Source of the DNA: Pseudomonadota bacterium
GTDB lineage: Bacteria > Pseudomonadota > Gammaproteobacteria > Steroidobacterales > GCA-2729495
Length of the DNA: 14,901 nt
Reading direction: 5' to 3'
Assembly: GCA_030836925.1 (NCBI GenBank)
Contig: JAUPLK010000010.1
Coordinates: 1-14,901 of the forward strand
Shown: piece by piece, positions 1 through 6,173 of the stretch
Layout of the letters: the number at the start of each line of letters is the position of its first letter
How positions within the stretch are numbered: the stretch's first letter is position 1
Translations under genes and position numbers: made by a program
The notes under the pieces: model-generated
What the model was told of the DNA's origin: nothing
Database searches by the model: none
What the model saw: the letters and a program-made list of their open reading frames with translations, nothing else

Positions 1-55
1 ATCTCTTGGAGATACAGCGTCACTGACTCGGTTATTTTCGCGGGCGCTAAAATGA

Positions 56-76
56 CGAAGGGGCAATGCCCCTTCG
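56..76 (-). terminator. Hairpin just downstream of istB
   Basis: Positions 56-65 (CGAAGGGGCA) and 67-76 (TGCCCCTTCG) are perfectly complementary around a single central base, giving a 10-bp GC-rich stem. On the minus strand it starts 11 nt after the istB stop and is followed by TCATTTTAG, a weak T-rich tract. It may terminate istAB transcription or block read-through across the element end. A simple hairpin without terminator function cannot be excluded because the T-tract is short. Confidence 0.5.
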
Positions 77-87
77 TTGCCTATCGG

Positions 88-822
88 TTATGCCTTGGCA
101 GCCTGTTTGCGCAGGGACTCGCCCTTGAGCCCGATACGGTGCGAGCGGTGAACGATACGATCCAAGATGGCCTCGGCCAGCGTGGCGTCGCTGAACATGC
201 TGTGCCAATGCTCTGTAGGGAACTGACTGGTGATGATCAGCGAACCGGTCTGCATGCGCTGATCGACAATATCCAGCAAGGTATATCCCACCGTGGGTTC
301 TACTGGAGCTAGTCCGAAGTCATCGAGGATGAGTAAATGGACTTTGCTCAAAGCCGTTCGGTACTTGGGTAGAGACCCATCGCCAATGGCAATTTGCAGC
401 TCTTCATAGAGCTTCGAGGCACTTTTGTAGATCACCGAATAGCCCTGTCGGCACGCCTGGCTGCCAAATGCGCAGGCGAGCCAGCTTTTACCTGTGCCGG
501 TGGCTCCAGTCAGCAGCAGGTTCTGTTGCTGACCGATCCAGGCGCAGCCCGCCAGGCCGGCGATCACTTGCTTATCCAGGCCGCGACTACTGCGATAGTC
601 CATATCTTCCAGGTGCGCGGCATAGCGCAGCTTCGCCTGTTTCAGTAGCCGCGACAGTTTGCGGTTCTCGCGCTCGCTGAGTTCACGATCCACCATCAGG
701 CCCAAGCGGTCATCAAAGGGCAATTCCTGCATGCGCGGTTGCTCAAGCTGGTCGCGGTAGGCCTTGGCCATGCCGGACAGTTGCAATTGCTGGAGCTTGC
801 TTTGGGTCTGCTGGTTCAGCAT
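88..822 (-). CDS. istB: IS21-family helper ATPase IstB
   Basis: IstB is the AAA+ ATPase that assists the IstA transposase of IS21 elements, probably by remodelling target DNA and selecting the insertion site; it acts on DNA in the cytoplasm. The 244-residue protein has a DnaC-like organisation. Its N-terminal helical part is about residues 1-95. Walker A is GATGTGKS at residues 106-113 and Walker B is LLILDDFG at about 163-170. The length is normal for the family. The ATG at 822-820 overlaps the istA stop (ATGCTGA), so translation is probably coupled to istA by re-initiation. No disruption is visible. Confidence 0.95.
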   Translation of the reverse strand: MLNQQTQSKLQQLQLSGMAKAYRDQLEQPRMQELPFDDRLGLMVDRELSERENRKLSRLLKQAKLRYAAHLEDMDYRSSRGLDKQVIAGLAGCAWIGQQQNLLLTGATGTGKSWLACAFGSQACRQGYSVIYKSASKLYEELQIAIGDGSLPKYRTALSKVHLLILDDFGLAPVEPTVGYTLLDIVDQRMQTGSLIITSQFPTEHWHSMFSDATLAEAILDRIVHRSHRIGLKGESLRKQAAKA

Positions 823-2378
823 GTCGAGTGATCCTTTTCATCGGCGAAGTAATGGGCACCACGCAGGTTTTCGTGAGCGGGTGTCGAACTGGGCAGAGCT
901 TTCAGGCCAGGGCGCTTGTCGGGTTGCTCACGCAAGATGGATTGCAGACTTTTCAGGGCGAAGGTCTTGATGGTCAGCGCGTAAGCGCAGGCTTCCTCCA
1001 GACGCGCATCGCCATGCAAGCGAGCCTCCTTGCGCAAAGCGCTGGCGGCTTTGTGCCCATTGGCTACATCAGCACGCTCGGTCAGGTGATATTGCAGGTG
1101 GCGCAGCAGTGCAGGCCCGACTCGCTCCCCCCAAGCCAGCAATGCGGCGGGTTCGCTGTCAGCGTAATACTGGTGGTTCGGCGGTCGGTGCTCCGGCTGC
1201 ACGCTGATTCCAGAGATGTACTGGCGGGCATGGCTGCTGACGCGCAGATGGTTGTGGAATACCTCAACGACCTGTCCGGTGGCTCGCACATCCACCTGTT
1301 GCTGTACCAGCCGGCTTGGCACGGAGTAATGGTGGTTGTCGTACTCCACCAGGTAGTCACTGCGCACCCGTACCTTGAAGCGCCAATCGGCATGCTCGTA
1401 AGTGTGGGCTGGCAGGGGCTGGAGTGCAGGCTGATCCACTTCGACGAACAGGCTGTGCCGACTGCTACCAGGCTGGCGTTTGAACGGACGTTGATTGAAC
1501 GCCGGTAGCAACTCCAATATGACCTGGTTGAGTTCTGCCAAGCTGAAGAAGCGGCGGTGGCGCAGGGCCGCCAACAGCCAGCGCTGGACCAGTTTCACCC
1601 CGGCCTCCACTTTGCCCTTGTCTTTGGGCTTGCGCGGACGGGCCGGCAGGATGATGGCCTGGTAGTGGTGGGCCAGTTGCTGGTAGATCAGGTTGAGCTG
1701 GACTTCATCCTTGCCATGCTTGATCACTGCGGCCTTGAGGTTGTCGGGAACCAGCAAGCGAGGCACGCCAGCGAAGAAGTTGAACGCCTGCACATGACAG
1801 TGCATCCAATCTTCAATCTTCTGGCTCCACACGGCACAGGCGAAGGTGTAGCTGGAGTAGCCCAGCACGCCGACAAATATTTGCGCCTGCCGAGGCTCCG
1901 ATTGATCGTCCAGATAGACCGGCATTGTCTTCCCAGAGAAGTCCAAGAACAGTTTGTCGCCAGGCTGATGCAACTGACGCATTGCCAATGGCTGCTGTTG
2001 CAGGAAGCTGCGGTAACTGGCCGTGAACTGCGAATAGGCGATGCCATCTGGCTCGGTGGCGCGCCACTCACGCCATAGCAGTTCTAGGGTGACGCAGGGG
2101 TTACGCATTTCCGCATGCACCCAGTTCCAGTCAGGGCAGGCTTTCAGGCGAAAGCCGTTGAACGGCTTGATATCCAAGTGATGGTAAAGCTGTTCGTCGC
2201 TCCACCCGGCAAGCTGATCCACATCGAGTTCAATGCTTTCCAAGTGGCGTCGTAAGCGCTTGAGGCTGTTGCGCGAAAGGCCAATGCTGTGGGCGATTTC
2301 CCGTGTCGATAGCCGTGTACCATAGTGCAGGCGCACGGCTTCGCGCAGCAGGCGCGGTTCAATCCTAACTCTCATCAA
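816..2378 (-). CDS. istA: IS21-family DDE transposase IstA
   Basis: IstA cuts and joins the IS21 ends. The 520-residue protein begins with a helix-turn-helix at about residues 18-45 (STREIAHSIGLSRNSLKRLR), used to recognise the repeated terminal sites. An RNase-H-fold catalytic core follows. Candidate DDE residues are D136 (KLFLDFSGK), D202 (VPDNLKAAV) and E248 (KDKGKVEAG), in the order and with the surrounding motifs expected of IS21 transposases. The C-terminal domain (from about 300) is complete. A start at 2378 is supported by a GAAGGAG Shine-Dalgarno about 6 nt upstream on the minus strand; the next codon is also ATG. It is transcribed with istB as a two-gene operon. Length is typical and the frame is intact. 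Confidence 0.95.
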   Translation of the reverse strand: MMRVRIEPRLLREAVRLHYGTRLSTREIAHSIGLSRNSLKRLRRHLESIELDVDQLAGWSDEQLYHHLDIKPFNGFRLKACPDWNWVHAEMRNPCVTLELLWREWRATEPDGIAYSQFTASYRSFLQQQPLAMRQLHQPGDKLFLDFSGKTMPVYLDDQSEPRQAQIFVGVLGYSSYTFACAVWSQKIEDWMHCHVQAFNFFAGVPRLLVPDNLKAAVIKHGKDEVQLNLIYQQLAHHYQAIILPARPRKPKDKGKVEAGVKLVQRWLLAALRHRRFFSLAELNQVILELLPAFNQRPFKRQPGSSRHSLFVEVDQPALQPLPAHTYEHADWRFKVRVRSDYLVEYDNHHYSVPSRLVQQQVDVRATGQVVEVFHNHLRVSSHARQYISGISVQPEHRPPNHQYYADSEPAALLAWGERVGPALLRHLQYHLTERADVANGHKAASALRKEARLHGDARLEEACAYALTIKTFALKSLQSILREQPDKRPGLKALPSSTPAHENLRGAHYFADEKDHSTC

Positions 2379-2412
2379 TACTCCTTCGTACCCCGTGGGT
2401 GGGGGGCTGAAC

Positions 2413-2429
2413 GGCAGGCAATACCTGCC
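2413..2429. repeat. Short perfect hairpin in istA leader
   Basis: GGCAGG (2413-2418) and CCTGCC (2424-2429) flank a five-base loop. The hairpin lies 35-51 nt upstream of the istA start, in the leader or terminal region of the IS21 element. Hairpins at this position could shield istA from outside transcripts, but nothing else in the sequence proves this. Confidence 0.4.
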
Positions 2430-2498
2430 CCTCGGCCTTGACAGCCGATAGAAGGACGCTGAGAATCCACAAGCGTTGAAGGTGCTTATGTCATCTAA

Positions 2499-2533
2499 GA
2501 AAAGGCTCGGAGTTGCTGCTCCGGGCCTTTTTT
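2499..2533. terminator. Bidirectional-type intrinsic terminator
   Basis: A GC-rich stem GGCTCGGAG / CTCCGGGCC (one internal G-T wobble) closes a short loop and is flanked by A-runs on the left and six Ts on the right. Read on the plus strand it is a textbook rho-independent terminator. Read on the minus strand it has four Ts and would sit about 70 nt beyond the HTH gene that stops at 2601. It probably insulates the HTH gene from the IS21 element. The rest of the gene-free stretch 2379-2600 holds the istA leader and a small inverted repeat GGTTA-N5-TAACC at 2562-2576, nothing more that I can name. Confidence 0.7.
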
Positions 2534-2600
2534 GCGTCCGCTGTTTTTGTTTACCCGCATGGGTTAATCGATAACCTGACTCCCTATGGTTTTGTGGGGC

Positions 2601-2792
2601 TCAACGGTTGTGGCTACCCGATACGCCAGCCTGCTCGGCTAACCAGCGCTCTACCTCCTGTTTGAGGAACAAACGGCGGCGGCCGACGCGAAACGAAGGC
2701 GGCATCGGCAAGCCCATGCTCAGTCGGTTGCGCGCCGTATGCTCAGAAATTCTGAGAATCTGGCTCACCTCCATGAGTGTCATCGTCTCCAC
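2601..2792 (-). CDS. AlpA/excisionase-like helix-turn-helix protein
   Basis: This 63-residue protein has the layout of AlpA/Xis-type MerR-superfamily winged helix DNA binders. The helix MEVSQILRISEHTARNRL is followed by a wing, FRVGRRRLFLKQEVERWL, in which an Arg-rich strand precedes the hallmark 'EVERWL' helix. Such proteins act as excisionases or as regulators of integrases in genomic islands and prophages; which one applies here is inference. I kept the GTG start at 2792 because AAGGGG lies 7 nt upstream on the minus strand. An internal ATG at 2783 has a poorly spaced GGAG. It is divergent from the 352-residue gene across a 90-bp gap that holds an inverted repeat. Confidence 0.8.
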   Translation of the reverse strand: METMTLMEVSQILRISEHTARNRLSMGLPMPPSFRVGRRRLFLKQEVERWLAEQAGVSGSHNR

Positions 2793-2834
2793 CGTTATCC
2801 CCTTGCCTGAACTGCAATATCCCGATGCCGCATG

Positions 2835-2864
2835 CTAGGTAGTTAGTGGATACTTAACTACTAG
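2835..2864. promoter_or_regulatory. Inverted repeat, candidate operator
   Basis: GTAGTTA (2839-2845) and TAACTAC (2855-2861) are exact inverted copies 9 bases apart. The symmetry extends to CTAG on both outer sides with a single extra G on the left. It lies in the gap between the divergent HTH gene and the 352-residue gene, where a small DNA-binding protein would regulate both itself and its neighbour. The AT-rich arms contrast with the GC-rich surroundings. Function as an operator is inference from position and symmetry. Confidence 0.5.
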
Positions 2865-2882
2865 CCAGATTGGACACTTGAT

Positions 2883-3941
2883 TTGCCGCTCTACCTAGAC
2901 GATGAATTCATCGAGACCTTCGTATACGAAGAGGTCGCCGTTGCGTTGTGGGCCATACATCTGCACGTCGAGGATGTGGCGGTTACCCCGACCCTTGCGC
3001 TGCGCTTGATTCGCCAATATCTCCAGCCGCTGATTCCCCCTGAGCATTGGCATGTGCTCAATCAGAAACAGCCCGTGACGTGGAATCGCATCTGGATGAT
3101 TAGCTCGGAGCTGGCGTCTGTGCTCGGTCGGAGCAACGACCCGCTGCTCTTCGAGGTACAACTTGCCGTCGAGCTGATCCATTCGCATACCACCCTACCG
3201 CCCAGGGAATACACCTTTGCGACCGTCATCGAGGTCACCTACTTCCTCAGCATGTGTGGCCAACTGAAGATCCCGGTGCAAAGTCAGATTCGTCCGGACA
3301 GGGAGCAACGGATCGATCTGTTCAACTTCTGCTCGTTGTGCTGGCGGCAACCATTGCCAGGGAGAAAGCTCTGTGCGCATCACGCACCTAGTACACCGCT
3401 CATGGCGGAAGGTGCAGATAAACGCGCGGCAGCGGCGCGCTACAAGTCAGGCGTTCGCCAGAAAGAGCAATTCGACAAGGCCGTGAACCGCATCCTGACC
3501 AAAGAGGTGACGGAGTTCCATGAAGGGCTATTCACGCCGGTGGTGCTATTACCCGAGCAAGGCATTGCGGCCTGGGTCGCAGAGCGTCGCCCGCTGTTGT
3601 GGCAATTGCTTGGTGTACGGCAGCAGGAGTTCAACGATGACAATGCCGTGGGCGTGTTGCTTGACCTACTGCACAGCCCTGATGGCCTACCCGCCAAGGC
3701 CCAGCAGATTTACCGACTGATCAATCAGCACCTGCATAAACATCCGCTGCTGATCTGGCCAATGCTGATACGGGCCGAGGGGTGGCATAGGTGCAGAGAA
3801 GAAGTACGGGGGCAATGGGGCGGCAAACGTTCTGGCGCAGGCCGGCCTGTACCGCAAGTCATCGCCCAGCAAGCTACTTCGCCATGTACCGATCAACAAC
3901 CGGGCGCAGCTCGCGGTTGCGCTGACCATAAGTTTCAATGA
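2883..3941 (+). CDS. Uncharacterised island protein with Cys/His cluster
   Basis: I do not recognise a named family for this 352-residue protein. A possible zinc-binding knuckle, C150-x2-C153-x10-C164-x-H166-H167 (FCSLCWRQPLPGRKLCAHH), follows an alpha-rich N-terminal half. It is followed by a Lys/Arg-rich stretch (about 175-205) and a second helical domain that ends with WGGKRSGAGRP (312-322), a basic motif common in DNA-interacting phage and island proteins. It is soluble, with no signal peptide or membrane segment. The first usable start is TTG at 2883 with no clear Shine-Dalgarno, and a stop lies 21 nt upstream, so the 5' end is tight or the start may be wrong. The last 67 nt overlap the convergent gene at 3874-4179. 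The tail after GAGRP looks low-complexity and may be junction sequence. Confidence 0.6.
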   Translation: MPLYLDDEFIETFVYEEVAVALWAIHLHVEDVAVTPTLALRLIRQYLQPLIPPEHWHVLNQKQPVTWNRIWMISSELASVLGRSNDPLLFEVQLAVELIHSHTTLPPREYTFATVIEVTYFLSMCGQLKIPVQSQIRPDREQRIDLFNFCSLCWRQPLPGRKLCAHHAPSTPLMAEGADKRAAAARYKSGVRQKEQFDKAVNRILTKEVTEFHEGLFTPVVLLPEQGIAAWVAERRPLLWQLLGVRQQEFNDDNAVGVLLDLLHSPDGLPAKAQQIYRLINQHLHKHPLLIWPMLIRAEGWHRCREEVRGQWGGKRSGAGRPVPQVIAQQATSPCTDQQPGAARGCADHKFQ

Positions 3942-4179
3942 CCTGCTGATAGACCTTCACGTCCGAGCCCGGTAACGAATACTGCACTTCGAATACTTCC
4001 TGATCCAACGCTTCCCACTCGGCGATCAGGGCAGCATTTGGCCGTGTATGCTGGCCCTCCGCATGGATCAGGTAGGTCAGCGTGGATGTCAGAAAGTCGA
4101 GCGTATCCTCGGCGCTTTCCAGCAGGTCTAAGCATTGGCGGTGCGTCATTCCCAGCGCCTCTGCACCCGTCAAAAACAT
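3874..4179 (-). CDS. Small uncharacterised helical protein
   Basis: This 101-residue protein, beginning MFLTGAEALGMTHRQCLDLL, is of unknown function. It is strongly alpha-helical and acidic, with conserved-looking hydrophobic spacing and no membrane segment or signal peptide. The ATG at 4179 is supported by AGAGGAT about 9 nt upstream. Its codon use and single clean frame argue for a real gene rather than a shadow, and the frame of the 227-residue open stretch overlapping it gives unnatural sequence. It lies 26 nt behind the shifted-frame stop of the preceding small gene, consistent with a two-gene unit. The 3' end overlaps the opposing 352-residue gene by 68 nt. Confidence 0.6.
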   Translation of the reverse strand: MFLTGAEALGMTHRQCLDLLESAEDTLDFLTSTLTYLIHAEGQHTRPNAALIAEWEALDQEVFEVQYSLPGSDVKVYQQVIETYGQRNRELRPVVDRYMAK

Positions 4180-4205
4180 TACCTATATCCTCTGAGCAAT
4201 TGCCA

Positions 4206-4456
4206 TTACTGCGGTGCCTGACAGCTTTTGGCAGCAGCCTGGAGCGCTTTGCGTAGTTCACATAGGTTTCGGGATCATAGGGTTCGGCGGTTATGTCAAA
4301 GCTCGACTCGCCGTCATAGCCGATCTCTTGCCAGACTCTTAAAGCCCACGTCCGCCCATCATGCTTGGCTAGCAAGTTAAAGACGTGGCTATTCAGATCA
4401 CTGTTTTCGCCTAAAACAGAGTAGCGATAGCGCAGGGTCTTGTACCAGTCAGGCAT
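4206..4456 (-). pseudogene. Small unknown gene with apparent -1 frameshift
   Basis: From ATG at 4456 the frame reads MPDWYKTLRYRYSVLGENSD and continues with natural protein-like sequence to Y-V-N-Y-A69-K70. The zero frame then runs on as basic, unlikely sequence across the next gene to a stop at 3935. A -1 shift on the AAAG at 4250-4247 gives ALQAAAKSCQAPQ and a TAA at 4208-4206, just ahead of the next gene's ribosome-binding site. That ending looks authentic and gives an 83-residue protein. Either a single base has been lost, or the A-AAG acts as a slippery site. No family is recognised. The start overlaps the stop of the dehydrogenase remnant, and no good Shine-Dalgarno is present, so the original promoter and perhaps the start are missing. 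Confidence 0.55.
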
Positions 4457-4646
4457 CGCTGTGATGGCTCGGATATCCGGCCTTGCGCAACTCGGCGACA
4501 CGCTCGGCGATCCGCGCGCTGCTGGCGGTGACGATAAGCCTTGCGCCTGCTGCACCCAGCCGGCGGGCAATCGCCATACCAATACCCTGGTCTCTACCAG
4601 CGCCACTGACCAATGCAACCTGATTCTGCCACTCGATGTTCAGCAT
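4449..4646 (-). pseudogene. 5' remnant of a short-chain dehydrogenase/reductase
   Basis: The first 55 or so residues are the NAD(P)-binding N-terminus of a classical SDR. They contain a beta strand QVALVSGAGRDQGIGMAIAR with the TGxxxGIG-type glycine motif (SGAGRDQGIG), then LGAAGARLIVTASS and the helix ARIAERVAELRKAG. SDRs are normally about 250 residues. This one loses homology after about residue 57 and stops at 4449, so the catalytic YxxxK part is absent. A clear AAGGAG lies 8 nt before ATG 4646, so the piece was once a real gene start. It is downstream of the efflux operon on the same strand. The break fuses it to island sequence at about 4456-4475. Confidence 0.8.
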
Positions 4647-4664
4647 GCGTCTTGCTCCTTGTTG

Positions 4665-4679
4665 AGCCTTGCCAAGGCT
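4665..4679. repeat. Small perfect hairpin between pump operon and SDR remnant
   Basis: AGCCTTG and CAAGGCT form a 7-bp perfect stem about one central base, 60-75 nt past the outer-membrane-factor stop on the minus strand. There is no T-tract after it, so it is not a convincing intrinsic terminator. It could still slow decay of the efflux mRNA 3' end. No other structure is seen between 4647 and 4740. Confidence 0.3.
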
Positions 4680-4740
4680 GAGCAGGTGCGCGCTCAGTCG
4701 GCGAGGCAGGAAAGATCGGATTAATCACACGGCGTGCCGA

Positions 4741-6168
4741 TTACGGCTGCACACCTGCCGGGCTTTCTTCCCAGCCACCGCCCAAGGACTTGAACAGGTC
4801 GACCAGGGCGATCTGCCGTTCGGTGCTGATCTGGATGAGTGTTACCTGATTACCGAAGGTGCTGCGCTGGGCATCGAGGTAGCGCAGGTAGTCGTCCACA
4901 CCGCCGTCGTAGCGAGCTTTCGCCAGCGTCATGGCGGCCACACTGGAGTCAGCCAGAGCACGCCGTGCGGCTTCCTCTCGGCGTAGGGTGTCGGTGGCTG
5001 TCAGGGCATCGGCGACTTCACGGAAAGCCACCTGGATGGTGCCTTCGTACGCGGCTACTGCCGCGTCCTTGCGCACCTCAGCCAAGTCAAGGTTAGCGCG
5101 GTTACGACCGCCGGCGAAAATCGGCAGTGACAGGCTCGGGGCAAACGACCAGGCTCGCGAACCGCCGTCGAACAGCCCCGATAGCTCGGTGCTGGAACTG
5201 CCCACCGAACCGGTCAACGATAGGCGCGGAAAGAACGCCGCGCGGGCCGCACCGATATCGGCATTGCGCGCTTTGAGGCGATGCTCACTGGCGAGGATGT
5301 CCGGACGCCGTTCGATCAGCGTCGAGGGCGTGCCGGGAGCGATGTCCTGCAGCACTAACAACGAATCGCGCGGTGCAGCCGGCAGCAGGCTATTGGCATC
5401 AGGCGTACCGACCAGCAGAACGAGGGCATTGTCGGTCTGCTGCAGCAGGCGCAGGGTGCTCTCGCGTTCGGCCTTGGCCTGCTCAGCCAGGCCCAGGGCC
5501 TCCTGATAGTCGAGGGCAGTGGCGGTGCCAGCCTGGCGACGGCGGCTGATCAGCTCCAGCGAGTCCTCGCGGGTTTTCAGGGTCTGTTCGACCAGCGCCA
5601 AACGGCGCTGTGCACCATCGCGAGTCAGGTAAGCTTCGATCACTTCGGCGATCAGGCTGACCTGCGTGGCGCGAGTCGCTTCTTCGGTCGCCAGGTAGGT
5701 CTCCAGGGCCGATTCGGACAAGTTGCGCACCCGGCCGAACAGATCGACTTCGTATTCCGTCAGGCCGGGGCCGACCTGGTAACTGCTGCTCACATCCGAA
5801 CGACCGCTACTCGATAGATCGGCGGGCAGCCTCTGGCGACTACCCGTCGCGTTGGCGTTGATCGACGGCAAGCGGTCGGCTCGCTGCACGCGGTACTGCG
5901 CCCGTGCGGCTTCAATATCGAGCAGGGCTTGGCGCAAACTGCGGTTGTTACTGAGGGCAGCGTCCACCACCCGGTGCAGTTGCGGGTCGATGATGAATGT
6001 CTTCCAATCCAGTACATCCGCCGCAAAACTGCCTGTTGCCTCGACGGTAGGCGTCCAGCTCGCCGCAACCGGCGCTTCAGGGCGCTGGTAGTTGGGAGCC
6101 AGGGAACAGCCGGCAACGGTCAGGGTCAGTACCAGCAACGCCGGGCGAAACAGAACGATCGGTTGCAT
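4741..6168 (-). CDS. toprJ: RND efflux outer-membrane factor, OprJ/TOprJ type
   Basis: This is the TolC-like outer-membrane channel of the tripartite pump, forming a trimeric exit duct. The 475-residue protein has a lipoprotein signal peptide with lipobox TVAGC, so C21 is the lipidated residue after cleavage. The mature start SLAPNYQRPEAPV is typical of OprM/OprJ/NodT proteins. Two repeated OEP domains follow (about 60-250 and 270-460), including LTEYEVDLFGRVRNL and RRPDILASEHRLKARNADIGAARAAFFPRLSLTG-type signatures. Length is close to OprJ. Its ATG is 5 nt after the pump gene's stop, and AAGGA lies inside the end of that gene, indicating translational coupling. No frameshift is visible. The assignment as mobile TOprJ rather than a chromosomal OprJ is inference from context. 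Confidence 0.88.
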   Translation of the reverse strand: MQPIVLFRPALLVLTLTVAGCSLAPNYQRPEAPVAASWTPTVEATGSFAADVLDWKTFIIDPQLHRVVDAALSNNRSLRQALLDIEAARAQYRVQRADRLPSINANATGSRQRLPADLSSSGRSDVSSSYQVGPGLTEYEVDLFGRVRNLSESALETYLATEEATRATQVSLIAEVIEAYLTRDGAQRRLALVEQTLKTREDSLELISRRRQAGTATALDYQEALGLAEQAKAERESTLRLLQQTDNALVLLVGTPDANSLLPAAPRDSLLVLQDIAPGTPSTLIERRPDILASEHRLKARNADIGAARAAFFPRLSLTGSVGSSSTELSGLFDGGSRAWSFAPSLSLPIFAGGRNRANLDLAEVRKDAAVAAYEGTIQVAFREVADALTATDTLRREEAARRALADSSVAAMTLAKARYDGGVDDYLRYLDAQRSTFGNQVTLIQISTERQIALVDLFKSLGGGWEESPAGVQP

Positions 6169-6173
6169 AGCGT

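Larger units (their letters stand above)
1..2500 (-). mobile_element. IS21-family insertion sequence (ends not defined)
   Basis: This segment carries the standard IS21 pair, a long DDE transposase followed by an AAA+ helper ATPase, both on the minus strand and overlapping by 7 nt. IS21 elements are about 2-2.5 kb, so the genes account for nearly all of the element. I could not find a matched TG...CA inverted terminal pair. The sequence beyond istB (1-55) and the leader before istA (2379-2500) share no obvious inverted repeat, so one end may lie outside the window or be degraded. The right limit given is only a guess, placed before the terminator hairpin at 2499-2533. Both genes appear intact, so the element may still be active. 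Confidence 0.75.

Noticed and set aside
828..1508. 226-residue plus-strand open frame
   Set aside because: Antisense shadow of istA, which carries the HTH and DDE motifs; no ribosome-binding site or domain.
1..2600. Matched terminal inverted repeats for the left IS21 element
   Set aside because: I compared 1-60 with 2379-2600 on both strands and found no convincing TG...CA pair, so exact ends and a target duplication are not claimed.
3935..4618. 227-residue open frame on the minus strand
   Set aside because: It joins an antisense or other-frame reading of the SDR remnant, the small unknown gene and an off-frame reading of the 101-residue gene. Only the middle part (from 4456) looks like protein, so it was not called as one gene.
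4665..4679. Intrinsic terminator of the efflux operon
   Set aside because: The stem is perfect but only 7 bp and no T-tract follows on either strand.
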